Part shown: in pieces, positions 24,890-34,447 of the stretch
How the letters are laid out: each line of letters opens with the position of its first letter
Position numbering within the stretch: the stretch's first letter is position 1
Source of the DNA: Verrucomicrobiia bacterium
GTDB lineage: Bacteria > Zixibacteria > MSB-5A5 > DSPP01
Direction: 5' to 3'
Assembly (NCBI GenBank): GCA_035574275.1
Contig: DATLYY010000007.1
Coordinates: 68,928-105,471, forward strand
Length of the DNA stretch: 36,544 nt
Made by a program: the position numbers and the translations under genes
Notes under the pieces: model-generated
Seen by the model: only the letters and a program-made list of their open reading frames with translations
Databases searched by the model: none
What the model was told of the DNA's origin: nothing

Positions 24890-26333
24890 AAATTTGGTAA
24901 AAATGGCCAAGGAGACCCCCTCTTACCGCGTGCTCTTCGGCGAAGCGGGGGGCTTTTCCGCCGGGCAGATTGCCTGGGCGGTAAAGGGGGAGCTTTTCGG
25001 CATAAGCCAGGCGGAGCATTTTTACGCCGTCACCACCGACACCCGGCAACTGGCCCGCGGCGACATTTTCTTCTCCCTGCCGGGTGAAAAAATGGATGGG
25101 CACCAGTATCTCGAAAAAGCGTTTTCTGCCGGGGTCGGTTTGGCGGTGGTCTCCAAGACGTGGTATCTGCAAAACCGGCCGGAAGGAAAACCGTTGCTCG
25201 TTGTGCCGGACACCTTGAAGTCCTTTGGCGATTTGGCCGCCTGGTACCGGGGGCGTTTTTCCCTAAAAGTGGCCGGCATTACCGGCTCCTCCGGCAAAAC
25301 CACGGCCAAAGGGATGAGTATGGCGGCTCTTGCCGCCAGCTTTCCGACCTCCGGCTCGCTCGGCAACTTCAACAATTTGATTGGTCTGCCGCTCTCGATT
25401 TTCACCTTGAATAAGGAACACAAGGCCGCCGTGTACGAAATCGGCATCTCCAAATTGGGAGAAATGGAGCGGGTGGCTTTAATCTGCCGGCCTGATTTCG
25501 GCGTCGTATTGAACATCGGCGACACCCATCTCGAGTTTTTGGGGACAAAAGAAAATGTGATGCGCGAAAAGTGCAAACTGGCGGACGCCCTTCCGCCGGG
25601 GGGAAAGTTTTTTTTGAACGCCGACGACCCCATGCTTGCCAAATTCCGTCCCCGGCCGGAGATTCAACTCTGCCGGTTCGGAATCGACAAGCCGGCCGAT
25701 TATTGCGCCTCGGATTTGAAGCCGAACAAGAAGGGCGGCTATGATTTCGTTTACAACGGAAAACTCCCCGTCTCCCTATCCATAATGGGACGGCATCAAA
25801 TTTACAACGCGCTGGTTGCGCTGGCGCTGGCGGAAACGATGGGCGCCGATTTGGAAAAAGGGCGCGTGGCCCTCGAAAACTTTCGGCCGGTCGCCTGGCG
25901 GATGGAACTGGAAGAAGTTGCCGGAATCTCCATTCTGAACGACAGTTATAACGCCAACCCCGACTCTATGCGGGCCGCTTTAGCCACCCTTGCGGAGCAA
26001 AAAGCGGCCCGCAGGGTGGCCTGTCTGGGGGATATGCGGGAACTGGGGGAAAAGTCGCAGGCGTTACACGCGGAAGTCGGCAAAAAAGCGGCGGAGGCAA
26101 AGCCGGATATTTTGGTGGCCATCGGGCCGAAGTCAAAAGCGCTTTCGGAAGCGGCGGTTGCTTCCGGCTTGGATGCCAAAAGGGTCTTTTGGTTTCCTGA
26201 TAAAAATGAGGCGCTCGGCTTTCTCGTTGAAAATCTGCGCACAGGGGATTTCGTTTTGGTCAAGGCCTCGCGCGGAACCGGCTTGGACGTTTTGGTGCGC
26301 GGGTTGAAGGAAAATCTGGCGGGGAGGAATTGA
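24870..26333 (+). CDS. murF: UDP-MurNAc-tripeptide:D-alanyl-D-alanine ligase
   Basis: Adds D-Ala-D-Ala to the UDP-MurNAc-tripeptide, the last cytoplasmic precursor step. The 487-residue protein shows 'VTTDTRQLARGDIFFSLPG' in the N-terminal domain, P-loop GITGSSGKTT starting near residue 136, 'GNFNNLIGLPLSI', 'EIGISKLGEMERVALICRPD', 'LNIGDTHLEFLGT' and 'NDSYNANPDSMRAAL' near residue 353, all MurF signatures. ATG 24870 follows a GAGAGGG ribosome site within murE; an in-frame ATG at 24903 is an alternative. The stop shares a base with mraY (TGATG). No ddl is adjacent, so D-Ala-D-Ala must be made from elsewhere. Confidence 0.96.
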   Translation: MLAAATENLVKMAKETPSYRVLFGEAGGFSAGQIAWAVKGELFGISQAEHFYAVTTDTRQLARGDIFFSLPGEKMDGHQYLEKAFSAGVGLAVVSKTWYLQNRPEGKPLLVVPDTLKSFGDLAAWYRGRFSLKVAGITGSSGKTTAKGMSMAALAASFPTSGSLGNFNNLIGLPLSIFTLNKEHKAAVYEIGISKLGEMERVALICRPDFGVVLNIGDTHLEFLGTKENVMREKCKLADALPPGGKFFLNADDPMLAKFRPRPEIQLCRFGIDKPADYCASDLKPNKKGGYDFVYNGKLPVSLSIMGRHQIYNALVALALAETMGADLEKGRVALENFRPVAWRMELEEVAGISILNDSYNANPDSMRAALATLAEQKAARRVACLGDMRELGEKSQALHAEVGKKAAEAKPDILVAIGPKSKALSEAAVASGLDAKRVFWFPDKNEALGFLVENLRTGDFVLVKASRGTGLDVLVRGLKENLAGRN

Positions 26334-27421
26334 TGCTATACCATTTGCTCTATCCCCTTGCCGATACGATATCCGGTTTCAACATCTTCCGCTACATCAC
26401 CTTCCGCACGGCCTACGCCACCGTGACGGCTTTGATCATCGCTTGGATTCTGGGACCGTATTTCATCCGCAAGCTGTCGGCGATGCAGCTGAAGGAAAAA
26501 ATCCGGGAAGAGGGGCCGCAAAGCCACCAGTCCAAAGCCGGCACGCCGACGATGGGGGGGCTTATCATCCTCGCCGCCATCGTCATCCCGACTCTTTTGT
26601 GGGCCAATTTGACCAACCGCTACGTGCAACTCATTCTTTTGGTCACCGTCTGGACCGGGGCCATCGGTTTCATGGACGACTACCTCAAAGTCATCAAGCA
26701 TCAGAAAAAGGGGATGGTGGCGCGCAAGAAACTGGCAGGGCAGATTTTGCTCGGGCTTTTGTTTGGTGCGGTTCTCTATTTTTTCCCGCCCTCCTCTGGT
26801 TTTACGCCGGATACCGAAATCCCATTTTTGAAAAACTACTATATCCCCTTCGGCCCTTTCTACATCCCATTCGTGATGCTGATTATCACCGGCGCCTCCA
26901 ACGCCGTGAATTTGACCGACGGGCTGGACGGGCTGGCGATCGGTCTTTCCGGCATCTGCTTCATGGCTTTTGCCGGGCTGGCGTATCTCACCGGCCGGAT
27001 CGACTGGTCGGGCTATTTGAACATCACCTATCTCGAAGGGGTTGGCGAGCTCACCATCTTCTGCGGGGCCGTAATGGGGGCGGCCTTGGGATTCCTCTGG
27101 TTTAATTCCCACCCGGCCCAGGTTTTTATGGGGGATACCGGGTCGCTGTCCCTCGGTGCGGCCTTGGGGGCCTGCGCGGTTCTAATCAAAAAGGAAATGC
27201 TTTTGGTGATTCTGGGGGGCGTTTTCGTTCTGGAAGCGCTTTCCGTGATTTTACAGGTCGCCTCGTTCAAGCTTCGCGGAGGCAAGCGCATCTTCAAAAT
27301 GGCGCCGCTGCATCACCATTACGAGCTTTCCGGCTGGGCGGAGCCGAAGGTGGTGGTGCGCTTCTGGATTCTGGGGGCGCTTTTCGCCCTGTTGTCCTTC
27401 AGCACGCTGAAAATCAGATAA
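26333..27421 (+). CDS. mraY: Phospho-MurNAc-pentapeptide translocase MraY
   Basis: Integral membrane enzyme that moves phospho-MurNAc-pentapeptide onto undecaprenyl phosphate to make lipid I. 362 residues with about ten membrane helices. Catalytic and signature motifs: 'QSHQSKAGTPTMGG' near residue 62, MDDY with Asp115-Asp116, 'NLTDGLDGLAIG' starting near 193, 'FMGDTGSLSLG' near 265 and the HHHYE loop near 327-331, all as in characterised MraY. ATG 26333 follows GGGAGGAAT, shares its first base with the murF stop and is preferred over the adjacent TTG at 26330. The stop shares a base with murD (TAATG). Confidence 0.98.
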   Translation: MLYHLLYPLADTISGFNIFRYITFRTAYATVTALIIAWILGPYFIRKLSAMQLKEKIREEGPQSHQSKAGTPTMGGLIILAAIVIPTLLWANLTNRYVQLILLVTVWTGAIGFMDDYLKVIKHQKKGMVARKKLAGQILLGLLFGAVLYFFPPSSGFTPDTEIPFLKNYYIPFGPFYIPFVMLIITGASNAVNLTDGLDGLAIGLSGICFMAFAGLAYLTGRIDWSGYLNITYLEGVGELTIFCGAVMGAALGFLWFNSHPAQVFMGDTGSLSLGAALGACAVLIKKEMLLVILGGVFVLEALSVILQVASFKLRGGKRIFKMAPLHHHYELSGWAEPKVVVRFWILGALFALLSFSTLKIR

Positions 27422-28821
27422 TGCCGAACCGACCGGAAAGAATTAAGGGGAAAAAAGTCACCGTTCTCGGAATGGCCCGCTCGGGCCTGGCTTTGGCCCG
27501 GCTGGTGAAGGATTTCGGCGGGACGCCTTTCGTTTCCGACCAAAAACCGGCCGCCGCTTTGTCCGAGCCGATTACCGAATTGGAGAAATTAAAAGTGGCC
27601 TACGAAACGGGCGGTCATACTTCCGCCTGCTGGGAAGGGAAGGATTTTCTGGTGATTAGCCCTGGCGTCCCTAAGGACGCCCCGATTCTTCTGGAAGTAC
27701 AAAAGCGGGCGTTGCCGGTTTTCGGCGAAGTGGAGGTGGCCTACTGGCTTTGCCAGTCGCCCATTGCCGCCGTCACCGGTTCCAACGGGAAGACCACGAC
27801 AACCGCCTTGCTGGGAAATATTTTTTACTCCGCCGGTGTTTCCAGCCGGGTGGCGGGCAACATTGGCCTGCCGTTTTCCGCCGTGGTGGCTGAAAAGAAA
27901 AAATATGAAATGATTGTTTTGGAAATTTCCTCTTTCCAATTGGAGTACATCGAGGAGTTTGCGCCGGAGCTTTCGCTCTTTTTGAACCTTTCCCCCGACC
28001 ACCTGGACCGTTACGCCTCATACGAGGAGTACCGGGCCGCCAAGTTGCGGATTTTCGAAAACTTCGCCCCCGGTAAAAAGACCGTGGTGAACTACGACGA
28101 TGCTTTTTTGCGGAAGTACGCCCGAAAGCTGAAGGGGGACGTGTATTACTTTTCAATGAAGGAAAAAGTGCCGCAGGGGGCGTATCTCGAGGGGGAAACT
28201 TTGGTTTTTACGGGCCCCCAAGGGAAAATTCCCCTGGTAAAAAGAGGCGAAATTCCCATCAAGGGGCCACACAACTGCGCCAATGCCCTGGCGGCCGCCG
28301 CCGCGGCACTGGCTTGGGGGTTGCCCGCCGAAGGCGTCAAAAAAGGGCTTCTGACATTCCAAGGCGTGCCGCACCGCTTGGAGCCGGTGGCAACCGTCAA
28401 TGGCGTTGCCTTTGTCAACGACTCCAAGGCCACTAACGTCGATTCGGTCTGGTACGCCCTGCAGTCGGTAACCCCCCCCATTGTCTGGATTGCCGGCGGC
28501 AAGGATAAGGGAGGGAGCTATGCGCCGTTACGGGAGCTTTTTCCCAAGCGGGTCAAGGCGATGGTCCTGATTGGTCAGGCCCGCTCCCTCATTCGCAAGG
28601 CGCTGGAGGATTTGGCGCCGGCCTATGAGACGAGGACTTTGCCGGAGGCGGTGGAGAAGGCGTATGAGCTCGCCTCCGAGGGGGACACCGTGCTGCTTTC
28701 GCCGGCCTGCTCCTCCTTCGATATGTTCACCAACTTCGAGGAGCGGGGAGAGGTTTTCAAGAAATCGGTTCTGGAATTGAAACGGAAAACGGAGAACAAA
28801 TGGAAAACCGCTGGGGCTTAG
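27421..28821 (+). CDS. murD: UDP-MurNAc-L-alanine:D-glutamate ligase
   Basis: Adds D-glutamate as the second stem-peptide residue. The 466-residue protein has a Rossmann-like N-terminal domain ('VTVLGMARSGLALARLV'), the P-loop VTGSNGKTTTT starting near residue 118, 'VAGNIGLPF', 'LEISSFQLEYIEEFAPELSLFLNLSPDHLDRY' region near 160-190, 'HNCANALAAAAAAL' near 280, 'VPHRLEPV' near 317 and 'NDSKATNVDS' near 335, ending with 'LLSPACSSFDMFTNFEERGE', the MurD terminal motif. Its last 22 bases overlap ftsW, the largest overlap in the cluster. Confidence 0.97.
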   Translation: MPNRPERIKGKKVTVLGMARSGLALARLVKDFGGTPFVSDQKPAAALSEPITELEKLKVAYETGGHTSACWEGKDFLVISPGVPKDAPILLEVQKRALPVFGEVEVAYWLCQSPIAAVTGSNGKTTTTALLGNIFYSAGVSSRVAGNIGLPFSAVVAEKKKYEMIVLEISSFQLEYIEEFAPELSLFLNLSPDHLDRYASYEEYRAAKLRIFENFAPGKKTVVNYDDAFLRKYARKLKGDVYYFSMKEKVPQGAYLEGETLVFTGPQGKIPLVKRGEIPIKGPHNCANALAAAAAALAWGLPAEGVKKGLLTFQGVPHRLEPVATVNGVAFVNDSKATNVDSVWYALQSVTPPIVWIAGGKDKGGSYAPLRELFPKRVKAMVLIGQARSLIRKALEDLAPAYETRTLPEAVEKAYELASEGDTVLLSPACSSFDMFTNFEERGEVFKKSVLELKRKTENKWKTAGA

Positions 28822-29933
28822 ATTTCTTTCTGCTCACCGTGGTTCTGATTCTCCTCACGGTTGGGGTGGTGATGGTTTATTCCGCCTCCCATTTCATCGC
28901 GGAAAAGAAATTCGACACCCCGCACTTCTTTTTGCTCCGCCAAGTGGTTTGGAGCATCATTGCACTCGGCGCCGTTCTTGTTTTGTCGCGCATCGATTAT
29001 CATTTGTACCGCCGGATCGCCCTGCCTCTTCTGATAGTTGGTTTTCTGCTTTTGGTTCTGGTTTTGTTTTCCCGTCCCATCAAGGGGGCCCACCGCTGGA
29101 TTTCTTTCCGGGGTTTCCAGTTCCAGCCCTCGGAGTTTTTCAAGTTCGTTCTCGCCATTTATCTGGCCCATTCGCTGGCCAAGCGGGCCGGCAAGCTGGA
29201 GAACTGGCGCTATTTGTTGATTCCCTATGCGCCGATACTCCTTTTGGCCTTCGTTCTGATAATGAAGGAACCGGATTTGGGGACTTTTATGACCATCGCG
29301 GTGATGACCTTCCTGGGCCTTTTCGTCGTGGGGGCCCGGCTCAAGCACTTGGCGTTTGTCACCTTTCCGGTCGTAGCGCTGGCGGCAATTCTGGTCTTCG
29401 GCTTCGGTTACAAAAAAACGCGGGTTTTGGACTATTCCCGCTCCTTCCACGACCCGACTTTGGGGAGCTATCAGGTCAAGCAGGCGACTCTGGCCCTGGG
29501 CTCCGGCGGTTTTTTCGGCCGCGGCTTGGGCGAGGGGCGGCAGAAGATGTTTTATCTGCCGGAGCCGCACACCGACTTCATCTTCGCCTCCATCGGCGAA
29601 GAGGGGGGGTTCGTCGGGCTGGTTTTGCTTCTTTTCGCTTTCTTGGTGCTCATCTGGCGGGGCTGGATGATCGCCGCCCGCGCGCCGGACGTCTTCGGTT
29701 TTTTGCTGGCTTTCATTTTGACCGCGTCGATTTTCGTCGCGGTGGTGTTGAACCTTGCCGTGGTGACCGGCCTCGTGCCGACCACCGGCATCCCGCTTCC
29801 TTTTTTGAGCTACGGCGGCAGCTCGCTTTTGGTCACCGCCATGGGAATCGGCGTGCTTTTGAACATCGCCGCCCAGACCAAACTGTTCGAAGCGGCCCGC
29901 GCCGGAAGAGAAAGGAGAAGCTTCTTTGCCTAA
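28800..29933 (+). CDS. ftsW: Septal peptidoglycan glycosyltransferase FtsW (SEDS family)
   Basis: Polytopic SEDS protein that polymerises lipid II at the septum together with FtsI. 377 residues with about ten membrane helices. Family strings: 'GVVMVYSAS' in helix 1, 'GAHRWISFRGFQFQPSEFFKF' region near 98-118, 'FIMKEPDLGT'-type motif (LIMKEPDLGTF) near 153, 'YQVKQATLALGSGGFFGRGLGEG' region near 223-245, 'EPHTDFIFASIGEEGGFVG' near 253, and 'TGIPLPFLSYGGSS' near 335. The start lies within murD; the last 8 bases overlap murG. RodA is the paralogue, but position beside murD/murG and ftsI supports FtsW. Confidence 0.95.
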   Translation: MENRWGLDFFLLTVVLILLTVGVVMVYSASHFIAEKKFDTPHFFLLRQVVWSIIALGAVLVLSRIDYHLYRRIALPLLIVGFLLLVLVLFSRPIKGAHRWISFRGFQFQPSEFFKFVLAIYLAHSLAKRAGKLENWRYLLIPYAPILLLAFVLIMKEPDLGTFMTIAVMTFLGLFVVGARLKHLAFVTFPVVALAAILVFGFGYKKTRVLDYSRSFHDPTLGSYQVKQATLALGSGGFFGRGLGEGRQKMFYLPEPHTDFIFASIGEEGGFVGLVLLLFAFLVLIWRGWMIAARAPDVFGFLLAFILTASIFVAVVLNLAVVTGLVPTTGIPLPFLSYGGSSLLVTAMGIGVLLNIAAQTKLFEAARAGRERRSFFA

Positions 29934-31065
29934 AATCCTTTTTGCCGGCGGCGGCACGGGAGGGCACATCTATCCCGCGATAGCGATGGCGCAGGAGCTG
30001 GTTTCGCGCCAAGCCGGTTTTACGCCGGTTTTCGTCGGGCGGACCGGCGGGCCGGAGGAAAAAATCGTGCCGCAGGCGGGGTTTGAACTTTTCACGCTCA
30101 AAATCTCCGGCCTGGCCCGTTTCTGGTCGCTCTCAAACTTTTTGTTTCCGCTGCGGCTTTTGCGGTCTCTTTTGGGTGCGCGCCGGCTTTTGAACCAGCT
30201 CCGACCGCTGGTCGTGGTCGGCACCGGCGGCTACGTCTCCTTCCCGGTCCTCTTTTGGGCGCAGTGGAAACGGGCGCCGAACATCGTGCAGGAGCAGAAT
30301 TCCGTTCCGGGACTGGTCACCCGCCTGCTCGCGCCGCGGGCGAACGTCGTCTTCCTCGGATTCCCCGAATCCGGGGAATATTTCTCCCGGCTGGAAAACC
30401 TGCTTTTCACCGGCAACCCGGTTCGCAGGGATTTGGCCAAATCCCGTGAAGAAGGGGCGAAGGTTTTTGGGTTGTCTCCCAACAAAGAAACGGTATTTGT
30501 CTTTGGCGGCAGTCAGGGGTCGCGGAAATTAAACGAAGCGGTGCGGAGCTGGATTTCCTCCGGAAATTTGGGGGATGTCCAACTCCTCTGGCAGACCGGG
30601 CCGAAATGGTTTGCCGAAAACCAGAGCGCATTGTCCCAAAATCCTTCCGGTGTAGCCGTCTTCCCCTATATCGATGATATGGCGGCGGCCTATGCTTGTT
30701 CCGATTTGGTGGTTTGCCGGGCTGGAGCGCTCTCGATCGCCGAACTCACCGTTTTGGGAAAGCCCTCGATTCTGGTTCCCTACGAACTGGCCGCCGCCGA
30801 CCACCAAACCAAAAACGCCGAGGCGCTGGCCCAAACGGGCGGAGCGGTGGTGTTGAAGGAAGCGGATCTGGGGGGGCTGCCGGAAAAAATTATGAATCTC
30901 TTGAAAAACGCCGCCGAGCTGAAAAAGATGGGAGGGCGCGCCCGCGCCTTCGGCAAGCCGGAAGCGGCGCGGCAGATGGTGGATGAAATCTTGAAACTGG
31001 CCAATCCGGTGAAGCCCTTTCTGCCCGAACCGGAAAAACCAAGCCCGAAGGGGGTGAAATGCTGA
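29926..31065 (+). CDS. murG: UDP-GlcNAc:lipid I N-acetylglucosaminyltransferase MurG
   Basis: Peripheral inner-membrane GT-B enzyme that converts lipid I to lipid II. 379 residues. N-terminal G-loop 'FAGGGTGGHIYPAIAMAQEL' at residues 6-25, 'GTGGYVSFPVL' near 101 and 'QEQNSVPGLVTRLLA' near 122; C-terminal 'GNPVRRDL', 'FGGSQGSRKLNEAV' near 194, 'CRAGALSIAELTVLGKPSILVPY' region near 265-285 with 'AADHQTKNAEAL'. TTG 29926 is the only start that gives the conserved M-P-K-I-L-F-A-G-G-G N-terminus; an AAAGGAGAAG ribosome site lies upstream inside ftsW. It overlaps murC by 7 bases. The last ~30 residues (Pro/Lys-rich) are a nonconserved tail. Confidence 0.96.
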   Translation: MPKILFAGGGTGGHIYPAIAMAQELVSRQAGFTPVFVGRTGGPEEKIVPQAGFELFTLKISGLARFWSLSNFLFPLRLLRSLLGARRLLNQLRPLVVVGTGGYVSFPVLFWAQWKRAPNIVQEQNSVPGLVTRLLAPRANVVFLGFPESGEYFSRLENLLFTGNPVRRDLAKSREEGAKVFGLSPNKETVFVFGGSQGSRKLNEAVRSWISSGNLGDVQLLWQTGPKWFAENQSALSQNPSGVAVFPYIDDMAAAYACSDLVVCRAGALSIAELTVLGKPSILVPYELAAADHQTKNAEALAQTGGAVVLKEADLGGLPEKIMNLLKNAAELKKMGGRARAFGKPEAARQMVDEILKLANPVKPFLPEPEKPSPKGVKC

Positions 31066-32477
31066 CGATGGTCAAGGAAAAACGCTCCGTGCTTCCGGTT
31101 CTGCGCAAAATCCGCTCGCTCCATTTCGTCGGTATCGGCGGCACGGGGATGTGCGGGATGGCGGAAGTGCTGTTCAATCTGGGCTACCGGGTCACCGGCT
31201 CCGATCTGGCCCCCTCGGAAGCGACCGACCGGCTCATCAAACTGGGCATTCCGGTGGCCTTCGGCCACAAGCCGGAAAACATCTTCGGCGCCAACGTGGT
31301 GGTTATCTCGTCGGCCGTGAAGGAAGAAAATCCGGAAATCCGGGCGGCCCGCAAGGAGAAAATCCCGGTCATCCGCCGGGCGGAGATGTTGGGGGAGCTG
31401 ATGCGGATGAAGTTTGGCATCGCCGTCTCCGGCACGCACGGCAAAACCACCACCACTTCAATGATCGGGCAGATTCTTTCCTCGGCGGGCCTCGACCCCA
31501 CCATTGTGGTCGGCGGCCGGGTCGTGAATCTCGATACGCACGCCAAGCTGGGGCAGGGGGAGTTTATGGTGGCGGAGGCGGATGAATACGACCGCTCCTT
31601 TTTGATGCTCTCCCCCCATATCGCCGTGGCCACCAATCTGGAAGCGGACCATCTGGATTACTACAAGAATCTGGACGAAATCAAAGAGGCGTTCGTGCAG
31701 TTTTTGAACCGGGTTCCCTTCTACGGGACGATTATCCTCTGCGCGGACGAGCCGAACCTGCGGCTGATTGAACCGTTGCTCACCCGCCCCGTTCTGCGCT
31801 ATGGCATTACCTGCCCGGCCAGGGACTGCGATTTCTGGGGGGAGGATGTTCAAATGGAGGGGTTGGAGACCCATTTCGTCATCAAAACAAAGCTCGGCGA
31901 GACGCAGCCGATTACCTTGCATGTTCCCGGTTTGCACAACGTCAAAAACGCTCTCGCCACGGCCGTCGTGGGGCGGGAGATTGGGATGGGTTGGGATAAA
32001 ATCGCCGCCGGTCTTTCGGAATTCCGCGGCGTGAGAAGAAGATTCGAGATTAAAGGGAAGGGGCGCGGGGTGATTGTGGTGGACGACTACGCCCACCACC
32101 CGACTGAACTGGAGACCACCATCCGAGCCGCCCGCGCCGCCTTCCCGAAAAATCGGTTAATCGCGGTTTTCCAGCCGCATCTTTTTTCCCGCACGCGGGA
32201 TTTCGCCCTGGAGTTCGCCGTGGCGCTCTCGCATGCCGACCGGGCCGTGGTGACCGAAATCTATCCCTCCCGCGAGCAGCCGATTCCGGGGGTCACGTCG
32301 GCCTTGATTTTGGAGGGATTCGAGAAAGTGGGGTACAAGAACTTTGAATTCGTTCCCAAATGGGAGGATGTGCCAAACTTTCTGTTTCCGCAACTCACGG
32401 AGGGGGATTTGGTCATTACGCTGGGGGCCGGCTCCATTTACCGGGCAGGCGAAAAACTGGTGGAGCTTTTGAAATGA
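31059..32477 (+). CDS. murC: UDP-N-acetylmuramate:L-alanine ligase
   Basis: Starts stem-peptide synthesis by adding L-alanine to UDP-MurNAc. 472 residues. N-terminal 'HFVGIGGTGMCGMAEVLFNLGY' region with the conserved G-I-G-G-x-G-M (residues 25-45), P-loop GTHGKTTTTS starting near residue 125, 'EADEYDRSFLMLSP' near 173, 'NLEADHLDYY' near 194, 'GLHNVKNALA' near 291, 'FRGVRRRFE' near 322, 'VVDDYAHHPTE' near 342 and 'FQPHLFSRTRDF' near 370. ATG 31059 is used; an in-frame ATG at 31068 is equally placed for the family. murB, often adjacent in dcw clusters, is absent. The stop overlaps ftsQ by 4 bases. Confidence 0.97.
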   Translation: MLTMVKEKRSVLPVLRKIRSLHFVGIGGTGMCGMAEVLFNLGYRVTGSDLAPSEATDRLIKLGIPVAFGHKPENIFGANVVVISSAVKEENPEIRAARKEKIPVIRRAEMLGELMRMKFGIAVSGTHGKTTTTSMIGQILSSAGLDPTIVVGGRVVNLDTHAKLGQGEFMVAEADEYDRSFLMLSPHIAVATNLEADHLDYYKNLDEIKEAFVQFLNRVPFYGTIILCADEPNLRLIEPLLTRPVLRYGITCPARDCDFWGEDVQMEGLETHFVIKTKLGETQPITLHVPGLHNVKNALATAVVGREIGMGWDKIAAGLSEFRGVRRRFEIKGKGRGVIVVDDYAHHPTELETTIRAARAAFPKNRLIAVFQPHLFSRTRDFALEFAVALSHADRAVVTEIYPSREQPIPGVTSALILEGFEKVGYKNFEFVPKWEDVPNFLFPQLTEGDLVITLGAGSIYRAGEKLVELLK

Positions 32478-33199
32478 GACGCAAACTGCGGAACGCCGGG
32501 TTGGGCATTCTTCTTTGCCTGTTCATTCTCCCCTGGTATTTCTATTTCGGCCCGCAAGCGCCGGAAATCGCCCGGATTGTGGTGGAGGGGACGGAGACCG
32601 TCCCGCCGCGGGAGATCGCCCGGAAGCTGACCGATTTGAAGGGGAAGCCCTTCTCCGGCTTCTCCACCAAGCTGGCGGCGCAGGAGGTCTTGAAAGACCC
32701 GCGCATCGAAAAAACATCCGTGCGCTTCGCCTTTCCCAACAAACTGGTGGTCCGGGTGAAGGAGAAAAAATTCGATTATCTGCTTGTCTCCAACGAGCTT
32801 TTCGGCCTCTCGGAAAAAATGGAGATTTTTCCCCTGGGCGACAGCGTAAAAACGGGCGACCGGCTCGTGATTTCCGGCTGCGGCACCTTTACCGGCTGGT
32901 ACTACCGGCCGACTAAAACGCCGGCCTTCGGCCGGGTTTCCAATTTTCTGGCCTCCGTCCGCAAGGAGTTTCCGGAATTCCTGGATCGTGTTTCCCAGTT
33001 CGATTTCGAGGACCCGAACAATGTGAAAGCCTATTTGCAGCAGGGGGGTACGGAGATCAGTTTGGGCGCCGCGCCGTTTGAGCCGAAGCTTCTGCTTTTA
33101 AAACAGATGGCCGCCTCGGGCTTCCCGGCCGGGAATCTGGATTTGCGCCAGAAAAACGCGGTGTACGGCTTTGTCGGTGTGCCGGAGGAAAACAAATGA
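32474..33199 (+). CDS. ftsQ: Cell division protein FtsQ
   Basis: A 241-residue bitopic divisome protein that links FtsL/FtsB-type partners to the late divisome. It has a short basic cytoplasmic N-terminus, one membrane helix (about residues 9-27), a POTRA domain (about 33-100, starting 'EIARIVVEGTETVPPREIARKL' region) and a beta domain typical of FtsQ/DivIB ('IEKTSVRFAFPNKLVVRVKEKKF' marks the POTRA to beta junction). Identity is supported by the murC-ftsQ-ftsA position. ATG 32474 overlaps the murC stop by 4 bases; longer in-frame starts lie inside murC. The stop overlaps ftsA by 4 bases. Confidence 0.9.
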   Translation: MRRKLRNAGLGILLCLFILPWYFYFGPQAPEIARIVVEGTETVPPREIARKLTDLKGKPFSGFSTKLAAQEVLKDPRIEKTSVRFAFPNKLVVRVKEKKFDYLLVSNELFGLSEKMEIFPLGDSVKTGDRLVISGCGTFTGWYYRPTKTPAFGRVSNFLASVRKEFPEFLDRVSQFDFEDPNNVKAYLQQGGTEISLGAAPFEPKLLLLKQMAASGFPAGNLDLRQKNAVYGFVGVPEENK

Positions 33200-34416
33200 A
33201 GCGGACGGTTGTCTGCGCTTTGGACGTCGGCTCCACCAAAGTCACCGCGGCGGTGATGGAAACGCCGGAAGACCGCCGCCCCCGCTTGGTCGGGCTCGGT
33301 GTAGCCCCCACCCGCGGCGTCAAGCGGGGGGTGGTGGTTGATCTGTTCGGCGCGGTCGATTCCATCCGCCGGGCTTTGCGGGACGCCGAGATGATTCTGG
33401 GGGAGCCGATTTCGCTCGTGGTGGTCGGCATTGCCGGAGAACACTTGAAAAGTTTGCATTCGCGCGGGGGGGTCTCTGTAGGCCATTCTGGATTGGGCAT
33501 CAGCGAGCAGGATTTGGAACGGGCCGTGGCGCAGGCGCGCGCCGTGACTTTGCCGCACGACCGGGAAATCTTTCACACCATTCCGTTCGAATACGTATTG
33601 GACGGCCAGCCGGGAATCAAGGACCCGCGGGGGATGTCCGGCTTCCGGCTGGAAGCGGACGTGCATCTGGTGACCGGCTCCACCACGGCGGCCCAGAATT
33701 TGTACCGCTGCGTGGAAAAAGCGGAGGTGGAACCGTGCGATTTGGTGCTTTCCATTTTGGGCGCGGCGGAAACGGTTCTGGCCCCCACCGAAAAACAGCG
33801 GGGGGCGGTTCTTTTGGATATCGGCGGCGCGGCGACCCACATGGCGGTTTTTCTGGACGGGGAGCTTTTGCACACCTTCGTCATTCCGCTCGGCGGCGGC
33901 AACGTCACCAACGATGTCGCCATCGGGCTGCGGTTGGAGCCGCCGGAGGCGGAGGAGTTGAAGAAGAGTTTCGGCGTTGCCAGTTCCCATCTGGTTGACC
34001 CCGAGGAGGTTTTGGTTCTTCCGCCCTCCGCCGGGCGGGGGGAGCGGAAGATATCCCATTCGATTCTGGCCTCCATCATCGAGCCGCGGATGGAGGAGAT
34101 TTACGGACTGGCCCTGCGGGAAATGCGCTCGCTCGGACTCACCGAATTTTTGACCGGCGGCGTGGTTTTGACCGGCGGCGGCGCGATGCTGGCGGGGGCG
34201 GCCCGGCTGGCGGAGGAGATTTTCGATCTGCCGGCGCGGGTCGGCGTGCCCAAAGGGTTCGGCGGTTCCATCGAGCAGGCGGTAAATCCCCAGTACGCCA
34301 CGGCGGTCGGGCTGGCGCTCTACGCCTCCGGCCACCAACTCGGGCAGAAAAAGCCGCGCGGCAAGGTTTTCGGCCTTTTCGAAAAAACGATGGATTGGAT
34401 GAAGGAATATTTGTGA
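33196..34416 (+). CDS. ftsA: Cell division actin homologue FtsA
   Basis: Actin-like ATPase that tethers FtsZ filaments to the membrane and recruits later divisome proteins. 406 residues. '[17 protein letters not shown]' at the N-terminus is the phosphate-1 loop; the FtsA-specific 1C subdomain lies around 85-165 ('[21 protein letters not shown]'); '[21 protein letters not shown]' near 205 is phosphate-2, and '[22 protein letters not shown]' near 318 the adenosine motif. The C-terminal '[17 protein letters not shown]' fits the membrane-binding amphipathic helix. Start overlaps ftsQ by 4 bases. Unlike upstream junctions, 41 bases separate it from ftsZ. Confidence 0.97.
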   Translation: MKRTVVCALDVGSTKVTAAVMETPEDRRPRLVGLGVAPTRGVKRGVVVDLFGAVDSIRRALRDAEMILGEPISLVVVGIAGEHLKSLHSRGGVSVGHSGLGISEQDLERAVAQARAVTLPHDREIFHTIPFEYVLDGQPGIKDPRGMSGFRLEADVHLVTGSTTAAQNLYRCVEKAEVEPCDLVLSILGAAETVLAPTEKQRGAVLLDIGGAATHMAVFLDGELLHTFVIPLGGGNVTNDVAIGLRLEPPEAEELKKSFGVASSHLVDPEEVLVLPPSAGRGERKISHSILASIIEPRMEEIYGLALREMRSLGLTEFLTGGVVLTGGGAMLAGAARLAEEIFDLPARVGVPKGFGGSIEQAVNPQYATAVGLALYASGHQLGQKKPRGKVFGLFEKTMDWMKEYL

Positions 34417-34447
34417 AAAAAAGCGTAAACGTAAACCACAAACCAAT

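Noticed and set aside
28818-29969. Minus-strand open frame (383 codons) opposite ftsW
   Set aside because: Gln/Lys/His-rich translation typical of antisense of a membrane protein gene; no recognisable domain.
33031-34446. Long minus-strand open frame (471 codons) opposite ftsA
   Set aside because: It lies fully antisense to a clear ftsA with conserved motifs; the composition is the mirror of GC-biased codon positions, with no family pattern or ribosome site.
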